19,466 nt of DNA from an uncultured Chloracidobacterium sp. (GTDB taxonomy: Bacteria; Acidobacteriota; Blastocatellia; Pyrinomonadales; Pyrinomonadaceae). Position numbers and translations under genes: made by a program. The stretch spans positions 1-19,466 of the forward strand of contig CALDGX010000224.1 in the NCBI GenBank assembly GCA_937941715.1, read 5' to 3'. Of this stretch, positions 1-6,937 are shown piece by piece (the first letter of the stretch is position 1; every line of letters begins with the position of its first letter). The notes below the pieces were generated by a model. The model did no database searches and was not told the origin of the DNA. It saw only the letters and a list, made by a program, of their open reading frames with translations.

Positions 1-216
1 ATGAGATTCGGCTATACGCCGGAAAAGGCATGTGCCGAAGCGGTTCGACGAATTGTTGAAAGAGACCGTTCGCGTGCCGAAAAGTTTCAGGTGGGATTCA
101 TCGCTATTTCCAAAAATGGCGTGGTCGGTGCGTTCTCGATCCAGAAAGGCTTCACATACTCGGTCACGAACGATGCGACAAATGAGATATTTGAGGCCAA
201 AAGTTATTTCAAATAG
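1..216 (+). CDS. Glycosylasparaginase / isoaspartyl peptidase family protein, C-terminal end (5' truncated)
   Basis: The window opens inside this gene; only the last 71 codons and the TAG stop are present. The readable part ends with a QVGFIAISKNG-VVGAFSIQKGF pattern, which resembles the end of the beta chain of Ntn-hydrolases of the asparaginase-2 / N4-(beta-N-acetylglucosaminyl)-L-asparaginase family. These enzymes cleave themselves and hydrolyse asparagine-linked sugar or isoaspartyl bonds. The catalytic threonine and the autocleavage site lie outside the window, so activity and cell location (many relatives are exported) cannot be judged. The internal ATG at position 1 is probably not the true start, because the family is usually about 300 residues or more. 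Its last 8 nt overlap the 3' end of the HIT gene on the other strand. Confidence 0.72.
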   Translation: MRFGYTPEKACAEAVRRIVERDRSRAEKFQVGFIAISKNGVVGAFSIQKGFTYSVTNDATNEIFEAKSYFK

Positions 217-553
217 GATTGTCCGGCCGGACACGGTCGCCCGAGTAAATGTGAAAATGAAGGTGCTTTGATTCCTGATAATCTCCCAGATTGGTCAGGA
301 TGCGGGCGGCACCGCGATCGCTCACGACAGTATTTGCGACCTGTCGGATCACGGCGAGCATTTCGATGACCAAACCGTCATCCGAGCTTTCGAGCGTGAG
401 GAATGACGAAATATGCCGTTTGGGGATGACGACGATGTGCGTTTCCCAAAACGGACGGGTGTGCCGGAATGCCAGTACATTTTCCGTCTCGTGGACGCGT
501 TCGACCGCGATCTTGCCACTCAGCACGTTGTCACAGTAAAAATCTTCGGTCAT
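209..553 (-). CDS. HIT-family nucleotide-binding hydrolase/transferase
   Basis: This 114-residue protein is the usual size for a histidine-triad (HIT) protein. The C-terminal HLHFHIYSG (about residues 97-105) is the H-x-H-x-H triad that binds the alpha phosphate of nucleotides and carries the catalytic histidine. The upstream segment HIVVIPKRHISSFLTL (about residues 39-54) is also typical: HIT proteins carry a P-x-x-H stretch there. Known relatives hydrolyse nucleoside phosphoramidates, AMP-lysine or dinucleoside polyphosphates in the cytoplasm; the substrate here cannot be told. The start ATG has no obvious Shine-Dalgarno sequence. The gene is divergent from nagZ with a 78-nt gap and overlaps the upstream asparaginase-type gene tail to tail by 8 nt. 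Confidence 0.9.
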   Translation of the reverse strand: MTEDFYCDNVLSGKIAVERVHETENVLAFRHTRPFWETHIVVIPKRHISSFLTLESSDDGLVIEMLAVIRQVANTVVSDRGAARILTNLGDYQESKHLHFHIYSGDRVRPDNPI

Positions 554-631
554 ATATGTTGTTTCGGGCCCGCTTTATTATGCTGACCCTAATTGATAAA
601 CTCAAGGTTTTAAGGCAGTTGATGTGATCGA

Positions 632-1738
632 ATGAACGATCTCTATAACAATCTATCGTTGCGGGAAAAGATCGGGCAGTTGTTCTTTATTGGAATAGCG
701 GGGCCTGATATGGATGAGTCGACGGTTGAGTTGATGCAAAGGATCGCTCCCGGCGGCGTTTGCCTGTTTTCGCGCAACATTCGTGGCACCGTTCAGACCC
801 GCGAGTTGAATGACTCGATTCGGAAGATAAGTGCGATACAGCCATTTATAAGTCTTGATCAGGAAGGCGGTACAGTTGACCGGCTCCGGCGGCTGGTGAC
901 CCCGATGGCCCCCGCCGGAAGCGTTCGGAATGTACAAGAGGCCCGGAAGATGGCCGAATTGATCGGAGAGGTTATTTCCCTGCTCGGGTTCAACATGAAC
1001 TTCGCCCCGGTCGTTGATGTCGTTGACGAACGGCGTTCCGGCTCCTCTGACGGGCTCTTCACTCGGCCGTTTGGACGGTCGAAGGAATCGGTTGTTGATC
1101 TTGCCGGTGCATTTCTTGAGGCTATGCAGGCAAAGGGGCCGATCGGATGCCTAAAGCACTTTCCCGGTCTCGGGGCCGCAACAGTCGACTCGCATGTAGA
1201 ACTGCCCATCGTTGATATCGGCCGAGAAGAGTTTTTTGACGTCGACCTTTACCCATACCGTGCCATTTTTGCAACCGGAAATGTCCATGCCGTCATGGCC
1301 GCCCACGCCAGCTTCCCGGGGATCGACTTGCAGGAAACGGACCAAAATGGCAAACTCTTACCTTCCTCACTGAGTTTCAATTTCCTGACAAAACTGCTTC
1401 GCGAAGAACTCGGGTTTAAAGGGCTCGCAATCACTGACGACATGGAAATGGGGGCCGTCGTTGAGAATTACGGTATCGGCGAAGCGTGTAAATTAGCGTT
1501 TGCCGCCGGGGTTGATATGTTTGCCATTTGTGCCGGGCGAGACGCGATCAACGAGGGATTTGAAGCAATACTATCCGCCGCTGAGTCCGGCGAGATAACG
1601 CCTGAGCGTATCGACCGCTCGATCGAGCGGATCGGAGCCTTGAAGAGAAAACTCGGGCCCGTGCCCGCTTTTGACGTTGCACGGATCGACGAAATATCTG
1701 CCGATATCGCCAACTTTAATGCTGGGCTTTCGGCCTGA
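632..1738 (+). CDS. nagZ: Beta-N-acetylhexosaminidase, glycoside hydrolase family 3 (NagZ-type)
   Basis: The 368-residue protein has no signal peptide, so it is probably cytoplasmic, as NagZ is. Visible GH3 motifs in order are DQEGG (residues 76-80), KHFPG (175-179) followed by D186-S-H188, the Asp-His pair on the NagZ catalytic loop, and ITDDMEMG (267-274), which holds the aspartate nucleophile. NagZ removes N-acetylglucosamine from 1,6-anhydro-MurNAc peptides during cell-wall recycling. Gram-negative NagZ is about 340 residues, so this is full length. The start is the ATG that begins the conserved LREKIGQLFFIG region; its Shine-Dalgarno sequence is weak. A peptide-binding protein gene follows after 16 nt and is probably co-transcribed. 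The alternative, a secreted GH3 glucosidase, is unlikely given the short length, the missing signal and the D-x-H dyad. Confidence 0.92.
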   Translation: MNDLYNNLSLREKIGQLFFIGIAGPDMDESTVELMQRIAPGGVCLFSRNIRGTVQTRELNDSIRKISAIQPFISLDQEGGTVDRLRRLVTPMAPAGSVRNVQEARKMAELIGEVISLLGFNMNFAPVVDVVDERRSGSSDGLFTRPFGRSKESVVDLAGAFLEAMQAKGPIGCLKHFPGLGAATVDSHVELPIVDIGREEFFDVDLYPYRAIFATGNVHAVMAAHASFPGIDLQETDQNGKLLPSSLSFNFLTKLLREELGFKGLAITDDMEMGAVVENYGIGEACKLAFAAGVDMFAICAGRDAINEGFEAILSAAESGEITPERIDRSIERIGALKRKLGPVPAFDVARIDEISADIANFNAGLSA

Positions 1739-1754
1739 ATTTAGGAGAAATAAT

Positions 1755-3398
1755 TTGCGTAAAACCATTCTGTTAGTCACTTTTCTGACCGTTGTAACCG
1801 CCGTTTCATTCTCGTGCCGAAAGCGGGATGCCGAGTATGTTACGGTCGCTTTGCCCGAGAAATTTTCGTCATTCGATACCCTCACGACGGTTACGCCTCC
1901 GGATGCTGCAGCCGATCGGATCCGAAATCTTATTTTCAATTCGCTCGTCAAGAAGGATGCTAATTTCGATTACGTCGGTGAGTTAGCAAAAGAAATAGTC
2001 ACGTCTCCGGACGGGATGACGGTCACGTTCAAACTGCAGGAAGGTATCAAATTCCATAACGGCCAGCCATTCACGTCGGCGGATGTGAAATATACATTTG
2101 ACGAGCTTTTCAAGAGTGACAGTTTTAAGTCAGGTGCTTTTTACGACACGGTGCCGCTCGAACCGGCCAAGCCCGCTGCGGCCGGTACACCTGCGCCGCC
2201 TGCGGACGCTAATGCCGCCTCGAAACCCAAAGAGGAGTCCAAATCAAAACGAGTCGCACATATCTCATCGATAGAGACGCCGGATCCAATGACGGTCGTA
2301 TTTAAGGTGACGCGACCCGCACTTCGCAACCAATTGCTGGCCAATCTGGTCGCGATCCCGATCGTTCCAAGCGGTACGGTCGCTCAATTGAAGGATAACC
2401 CGATCGGGTCGGGCCCATTCAAGTTCGTAAGATTTGACGCGTCGCAGAATATTGTCGAACTCGCAGCGAATCAGGAATATTGGGAAGGTGCCCCGAAAGT
2501 TCTCAAACTCAAAGTCAAGACGGTAACGGACGCCAACTCGCTTCAGGCCGAATTGTCCACAGGCGGCGTCGACATTGCCGCAAATCCGAACAATCTGCCG
2601 CCTGATACGCTCAGATCGTTGGGCAACAGTCCAAACCTTAAGGTGGAGCAATCAGACGGATCGAATATTCAATATCTGGTCTTCAACACCCAATCGGCCC
2701 CGCTAAATAATGTGAAGGTCCGTCAGGCGATCGCATACGCTATCGATCGACAAAAGATCGTTACGGAACTCTTGTTCGACCAGGCAAAGGTCGCGAATTC
2801 GATACTTCCGGCGCAATCCTGGGCTTTCGCACCCGGCACCGAATATAAATTTGACCCTGCGAAAGCCAAACAACTCCTGCAGGAAGCGGGATATAAGAAT
2901 GAGCCTATAGTATTCAAATACGGGTCAGGAAATCTTGCGGTAAATCAATACGCGCAGGTGATCCAGAGCTCTCTCACGGACGTCGGACTTAACGTCCAGA
3001 TCGAGACTCTTGAAGTGGGAACGATCCGGCAGCAATTGGCTCAGGGGCAATTCCAAATGTACACGGGGATCTGGGTTGGCGGAAACCAAGATCCGATCTT
3101 CCTGCGCGACTTATTTAGTTCGACAAAGATCCCGGGCGGAGCCGTTGCCTGCTGTAACCGCAGCCGGTATGTTAACGCACAGGTGGATAAGGATGTCGAA
3201 GATGCGATCAACTCGCTCGACCGGGCGAACGCCACAAACCTGTACGCGAAGACCTGGACGACAGTCAGTAACGAAATGCCGCTGCTGCCGCTATGGTACC
3301 CGGCGAACATTGTTGTTACAAGCAAACGTATCGGCAACGTTAAGATCAGCCCGAGCGGTGATTGGACGTTCTTGAAGAATGTGACCGTAACTAATTAG
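1755..3398 (+). CDS. Extracellular solute-binding protein family 5 (oligopeptide/dipeptide type), putative lipoprotein
   Basis: I chose a TTG start at 1755 because an AGGAG sits 7-8 nt upstream (1743-1747) and translation then begins with a clean export signal (basic RK, hydrophobic ILLVTFLTVVTAV, then SFSC). Cys21 is a plausible but imperfect lipobox cysteine. This gives 547 residues. The segment SPDGMTVTFKLQEGIKFHNG (about residues 84-103) followed by PFTSADVKYTFD is the signature of SBP_bac_5 proteins such as OppA, DppA and MppA. A Pro/Ala/Lys-rich, low-complexity insert lies at about residues 135-166. No ABC permease or ATPase genes are adjacent, so it is an orphan binding protein. Its position 16 nt after nagZ suggests a role in uptake of cell-wall peptides, as with MppA; this is inference only. 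Confidence 0.88.
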   Translation: MRKTILLVTFLTVVTAVSFSCRKRDAEYVTVALPEKFSSFDTLTTVTPPDAAADRIRNLIFNSLVKKDANFDYVGELAKEIVTSPDGMTVTFKLQEGIKFHNGQPFTSADVKYTFDELFKSDSFKSGAFYDTVPLEPAKPAAAGTPAPPADANAASKPKEESKSKRVAHISSIETPDPMTVVFKVTRPALRNQLLANLVAIPIVPSGTVAQLKDNPIGSGPFKFVRFDASQNIVELAANQEYWEGAPKVLKLKVKTVTDANSLQAELSTGGVDIAANPNNLPPDTLRSLGNSPNLKVEQSDGSNIQYLVFNTQSAPLNNVKVRQAIAYAIDRQKIVTELLFDQAKVANSILPAQSWAFAPGTEYKFDPAKAKQLLQEAGYKNEPIVFKYGSGNLAVNQYAQVIQSSLTDVGLNVQIETLEVGTIRQQLAQGQFQMYTGIWVGGNQDPIFLRDLFSSTKIPGGAVACCNRSRYVNAQVDKDVEDAINSLDRANATNLYAKTWTTVSNEMPLLPLWYPANIVVTSKRIGNVKISPSGDWTFLKNVTVTN

Positions 3399-3418
3399 TT
3401 CGAATCGGGTCAGCATAC

Positions 3419-3446
3419 TTGACAATTGTTGCCGGTTAGCTAAAAT
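3419..3446 (+). promoter_or_regulatory. Sigma-70-type promoter for the tRNA-Gly gene
   Basis: A perfect -35 TTGACA (3419-3424) and a -10 TAAAAT (3441-3446) are separated by 16 nt. Transcription would start near 3453, about 7 nt before the mature tRNA-Gly 5' end, and may continue through tRNA-Cys to the terminator at 3717-3750. Confidence 0.75.
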
Positions 3447-3459
3447 TATCATTTGCCAC

Positions 3460-3534
3460 GCGGGAGTAGCTCAGTGGTAGAGCGCGACCTTGCCAAGGTC
3501 GAAGTCGCGAGTTCAAGTCTCGTCTCCCGCTCCA
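3460..3534 (+). tRNA. tRNA-Gly (anticodon GCC)
   Basis: The full cloverleaf can be folded by eye. The acceptor stem GCGGGAG pairs with CTCCCGC. The D arm is GCTC-AGTGGTAG-AGC. The anticodon stem CGACC/GGTCG carries loop TTGCCAA with anticodon GCC at 3492-3494. The T arm is GCGAG-TTCAAGT-CTCGT. The discriminator is T, and the CCA end is encoded (3532-3534). It reads GGC and GGT codons. Confidence 0.97.
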
Positions 3535-3540
3535 GTTCTC

Positions 3541-3613
3541 TAAAGGAGAAAGGATAAAGGCGAAAGAATAAAGTTTAATACTTTATTTTTATCCTTTAAC
3601 CTTTCTCTTTTAT
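3541..3613. repeat. Long imperfect AG-rich inverted repeat between the two tRNA genes
   Basis: Left arm 3541-3574 (starts TAAAGGAGAAAGG) and right arm 3580-3612 (its complement starts TAAAAGAGAAAGG) pair over about 33 positions, with a few mismatches, around a 5-nt loop (3575-3579). The innermost 8 bp (AATAAAGT/ACTTTATT) are perfect. The left arm is itself quasi-repetitive, with AAAGG at several points. It fills nearly the whole tRNA spacer. It is not a classical GC-rich terminator. It could be a dispersed intergenic repeat, a processing element or a weak attenuator; the sequence does not decide. Confidence 0.75.
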
Positions 3614-3616
3614 AAT
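3611..3616 (+). promoter_or_regulatory. Possible -10 box for tRNA-Cys
   Basis: A perfect TATAAT lies 9 nt before the mature tRNA-Cys 5' end, the right place for a -10 element. No matching -35 TTGACA is visible at 16-18 nt upstream, where the right arm of the inverted repeat lies. Co-transcription from the tRNA-Gly promoter is the alternative. Confidence 0.4.
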
Positions 3617-3625
3617 TTTAGGTGC

Positions 3626-3700
<75 letters not shown>

Positions 3701-3716
3701 ATATTGAGTTCAAATA

Positions 3717-3750
3717 GAAAGGCGGCCAGTGATGGCCGCCTTTCTTCATT
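3717..3750. terminator. Rho-independent terminator, probably bidirectional
   Basis: A perfect 11-bp stem, GAAAGGCGGCC (3717-3727) with GGCCGCCTTTC (3734-3744), surrounds a 6-nt loop. On the plus strand it follows tRNA-Cys by 16 nt with a T-rich tail. On the minus strand it lies 18 nt past the end of the leftward operon, with the tail TTTCTATTTG. It can therefore separate the two converging units. Confidence 0.85.
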
Positions 3751-3768
3751 CCTTGTCTGGTTAGCCGA

Positions 3769-5937
3769 CTAATTGAACGCCGCCGCCCTTACTATCAGAT
3801 CCTCAATTCCTGGTTCTTTGGGATTTCGAGGGACACCCGGGTGGATTATCGACACCTGACAGCCCTCGGCGGCTTCGACCAATTGCCGAAAAGTGCCGGC
3901 ATCGGGATCGGCAATATACGCCTGCTTGTTATCATCATAGGCAAACATTTTTGCATTTATGTGCGTGCATTCGTTGCAGCTGGTACAGCGAGCGGATTCA
4001 ATGTACGGTGAACCGTCCCCGGCTGAAACACCCTTAGATTCGCCCGCCGGGCGTTCCTCTGCAGCCGATGAACCGTTCGAGGATTTGGATAATGAAGCAT
4101 CCGAAGCACGATCGGATTCAATTGACACCTCAACTTCTAAATCTGACGACGGTTTATTGTGCGGATTGTCAGATCTTCCAGATTCCCGCAGGCTTTGCCA
4201 TATCCGCAGGCAGCGGCGGGCCTCGTCGATGGCCCTCGTATCGACGATCGCCCGGTGAAGGATCCCGTCGTCATCGATCAGATCGACGTAAGGCACCTTA
4301 TCATCGCCCGGCGACATATCGGCGGCCAGAACCTCTGGAACCGGGATCATCTCGTCGATCCAATCCTCATGCGGAACTAATGCGAAGTGTGAACTAAACC
4401 GCTGATCCATCACCATCAGGTCGACCGGAGTGAATGCCGTCTCAATTTTATGTGCTCGGATCGATTCGTCCTCATAATCTATAGAATATGCGGGCCAATC
4501 GACATCAGGCTGGGGATTGTTCTCGATTGACAGTCGCGACGCCCGGTCGCTACCGCCGTCCGGATCATAAAACAGACTCGGAAATACTCTCGATTCAGTT
4601 GCGGCTTCGGCCGTCAGATACGCAGGGGTATCGCCATTAGTTCTGGTGTCGCCTGAGAAAACGCTGAAGAGCGCCGGACCAGCGAACGAAAGTCCGCTTA
4701 TTAATTTTGAGCGGCAACGAAAGATCGATGACGCCGCGGCCTGAAAAACGAATACGTCGGTCAGGCCGATCGCCGTATCAACGAGTTGTCGGGCACGAAG
4801 TCCTAGTGAAAGATGTCCTTCGGCTAGTTCGGACGGCTCCAGAACATCGTCGGTCCTGACGAGTACCTTGAATGGTAATCCGACTGCGAGAATTTCAAGT
4901 AGTTTCGAGGTTTCTGCGGGATCGAGGGATCCGGCGTCGGTGCAGATCAGGTACGACGGAAGTTGTTCTCGATCGCTCGAGGTCAGGCCGTTAGAGCCAA
5001 AAAACTCAAAGATCGGGTCATGCAAGCCTTCACGATATTCACCAGCCGCCTCAAGTTCCGCAACGGCAAGAGCTTTCGCCAGTTCAACGGCCGCCGGATA
5101 ACGTTCGTTATGTGCCTTCAATGCGTCGGACGGGCGCTCGAAGATGAAGCAATAGGAATCACCCTTTTCGTCCCGCCCGGCATAAAATTGCTGTCGCTCA
5201 AGTACATCGATCAGCCATTTGATTCGCTCTCTACGACGGTCTGAGATGGTCGTTTCGGGCTTGGCAGCAGTTAGGATATTGGACAAGGCATCAAAATTGA
5301 ACGCACTGTCGAAGGCTGACCCTACTGATGCCCGAAGTCGATCGGGCGACCGTCCAATTGCCGATCCCACGGTCTCGGCATCAAGAATGTTATGAAGTTT
5401 ATACAGCAGGCGATCGATCCTATTCCGAAAAGACGCGGTTCGCTGCTCGTTCAAAGCTCTCCATATATGCCGCATGACCAATGCAGGAGTATCGCGATCG
5501 AGGTCGGTAACCGATCCGGCGGCAAAGAACTCTGATTCGAGGACCCAGGCTGAATCAAGGATCAAGTCCCCGTCACCGCCGGACAGCGATTCCGCCGCAC
5601 TTTTCCAACTATCACTGAGCGTCGACTCCCCGGCGGTTGCGAGTGACCGGCGGATCTCGCTCTCGATCCGGTAGCCGTGCCGCGCGATCCTATCGCATTC
5701 CGGCGTGTCTGCCAACCGGCAGACCACCTCGTCGACCATATGCGACAAGGACAGAAGCGACCGTTCGGGAGAGCCTATAGTATTCAGCACCATCGGCAGA
5801 TCGTACCGCAGTTCTGCCAGATCGGAAATACGGGAAAATAGTGCGGGGACCAAACCTTCAGGGATCCGCTGTAATCCGCCCCCGTTAATAGTTCCAGTCA
5901 AATGAAAGGCGAGTTGAATTTGAAGTTTTCCCTGCAT
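3769..5937 (-). CDS. Large protein with C-terminal [4Fe-4S] ferredoxin-like domain and putative PFOR-derived region, unknown function
   Basis: The chosen ATG lies 4 nt after the korB stop, with GAGG 8 nt before it, giving 722 residues. Residues 649-700 form a single-cluster ferredoxin-like domain: C651-x2-C654-x2-C657, then C693 in CQVSIIHPG. The acidic/serine-rich stretch 586-648 looks like a flexible linker. Residues 1-585 have no motif I can name firmly. The segment 415-460, with GPALFSVFSG then a stretch ending VFPSLFYDPDGG, recalls the C-terminal part of pyruvate:ferredoxin oxidoreductase (GPSLI...; FPLYRYDP), but the TPP-binding GDG and the catalytic motifs are absent. No signal peptide or membrane segment is seen. 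As last gene of the nfn-kor operon, it may carry electrons from KorAB or dock the partners together. That role is inferred. Confidence 0.8.
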   Translation of the reverse strand: MQGKLQIQLAFHLTGTINGGGLQRIPEGLVPALFSRISDLAELRYDLPMVLNTIGSPERSLLSLSHMVDEVVCRLADTPECDRIARHGYRIESEIRRSLATAGESTLSDSWKSAAESLSGGDGDLILDSAWVLESEFFAAGSVTDLDRDTPALVMRHIWRALNEQRTASFRNRIDRLLYKLHNILDAETVGSAIGRSPDRLRASVGSAFDSAFNFDALSNILTAAKPETTISDRRRERIKWLIDVLERQQFYAGRDEKGDSYCFIFERPSDALKAHNERYPAAVELAKALAVAELEAAGEYREGLHDPIFEFFGSNGLTSSDREQLPSYLICTDAGSLDPAETSKLLEILAVGLPFKVLVRTDDVLEPSELAEGHLSLGLRARQLVDTAIGLTDVFVFQAAASSIFRCRSKLISGLSFAGPALFSVFSGDTRTNGDTPAYLTAEAATESRVFPSLFYDPDGGSDRASRLSIENNPQPDVDWPAYSIDYEDESIRAHKIETAFTPVDLMVMDQRFSSHFALVPHEDWIDEMIPVPEVLAADMSPGDDKVPYVDLIDDDGILHRAIVDTRAIDEARRCLRIWQSLRESGRSDNPHNKPSSDLEVEVSIESDRASDASLSKSSNGSSAAEERPAGESKGVSAGDGSPYIESARCTSCNECTHINAKMFAYDDNKQAYIADPDAGTFRQLVEAAEGCQVSIIHPGVPRNPKEPGIEDLIVRAAAFN

Positions 5938-5941
5938 TTGC

Positions 5942-6937
5942 TTACCTCGTCGAGCCATGTTGTTCTGGCCAGACCGTGAACTTATCAAATTCGGCCTCGA
6001 TTCCCGACTGTACCATCGAGTTAGTACGTAGTCGCGGATCGTGCCGCAGGTCTTCGTAACACGCGATATCCGGGTTTCGGTACAGGATCCCCACCGGGAT
6101 CGGATCATATTCCGAGGCGATCTCACGGGCCCGGTTCATATTTCGCGGGTCGTGTTCTTCCATTCGTGTATAAGTCCGGGCCAGCGACGAACTTATTTCA
6201 ACGCCGTTTTCGTGATGTAAAAGCAAAACGCGGTCAGGATCGTGCAGCCACGGATCCATAAGCTTTGGCATCCACTCAGGGCACCGTTGAATGATGCGTA
6301 CGAACGAAAACCCCTTATGTCGGTAGGCCGCTGCGATCACCTGATATAGCACTTCCGGTATCCAATCGACGACCTGCGCAACAAAAGAGACATTTGAAAT
6401 ACCGAGCGTTACTGTCAATGGATTTAGTGCTTCGAGGTAACTACCCCGGGGAGTGGTGTTACTCTTGGTCCCGATCGGCGATGTCGGCGAGGCCTGCATT
6501 TTCGTTAATCCATATATCTGATTATCGTGGAGCATCATGGTCAGGTCCATGTTGTAGCGAACCGCATGGATCCAATGGGCCGCTCCGATGCTGCAACAGT
6601 CGCCGTCACCAGTGTTAACAAAAACGCTCAGATCCGGCCTTGCCATTTTGACGCCTTCGGCAACGGGCAACGCCCGCCCGTGAATGCCGTGAAAACCGTA
6701 GGTATTCATGTAATGCGGCAGACGACTTGAACAGCCAATGCCGGAGACAAAGACGGTTTTCTCGGGCAAAAGTCCTTCGTCACGGCAGAGACGCTGGACA
6801 GCTGTGAGAATGGCGTTGTCACCGCATCCGGTACACCAACGCGGCACCCCTTTTTGATAGTCCTCGATCTCTCGCCGCTCCTCGAACAACTGCATCAGAC
6901 AATCGTTTGAGCTGATAGTGTGAGTCATTTCCATCAT
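5942..6937 (-). CDS. korB: 2-oxoacid:ferredoxin oxidoreductase, beta subunit (KorB-type)
   Basis: This 331-residue protein is the TPP- and [4Fe-4S]-binding subunit of a KorAB-type enzyme, which oxidatively decarboxylates a 2-oxoacid to the acyl-CoA and reduces ferredoxin. Cluster cysteines expected in OFOR beta chains are present: C35 and C38 (WCTGCGDN), C69 (GIGCSS) and C219. The TPP/Mg motif is GDGDCCSIG (110-118) with DNQIYGLTKMQ (138-148). The start at 6937 overlaps the korA stop as ATGA and has GGAG about 8 nt upstream, so the subunits are translationally coupled. A longer ATG reading from 6997 would bury 60 nt in korA and is not favoured. The true substrate (2-oxoglutarate, pyruvate or branched 2-oxoacids) cannot be decided from motifs alone. 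Confidence 0.93.
   Translation of the reverse strand: MMEMTHTISSNDCLMQLFEERREIEDYQKGVPRWCTGCGDNAILTAVQRLCRDEGLLPEKTVFVSGIGCSSRLPHYMNTYGFHGIHGRALPVAEGVKMARPDLSVFVNTGDGDCCSIGAAHWIHAVRYNMDLTMMLHDNQIYGLTKMQASPTSPIGTKSNTTPRGSYLEALNPLTVTLGISNVSFVAQVVDWIPEVLYQVIAAAYRHKGFSFVRIIQRCPEWMPKLMDPWLHDPDRVLLLHHENGVEISSSLARTYTRMEEHDPRNMNRAREIASEYDPIPVGILYRNPDIACYEDLRHDPRLRTNSMVQSGIEAEFDKFTVWPEQHGSTR

Noticed and set aside
1671..1754. An ATG at 1671 as start of the peptide-binding protein.
   Set aside because: It lies inside nagZ and puts 28 non-hydrophobic residues before the export signal. The TTG at 1755 has an AGGAG and begins the signal peptide.
3541..3613. The tRNA spacer hairpin as a transposable MITE.
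   Set aside because: No target-site duplication or clear terminal inverted repeat boundary is visible, and only one copy lies in the window.
5938..6126. An upstream extension of the large ferredoxin-domain protein by 63 residues to a start at 6126.
   Set aside because: The extra codons lie entirely in the other reading frame of korB, are rich in Arg and Ser like a shadow frame, and the ATG at 5937 has its own GAGG and follows korB by 4 nt.
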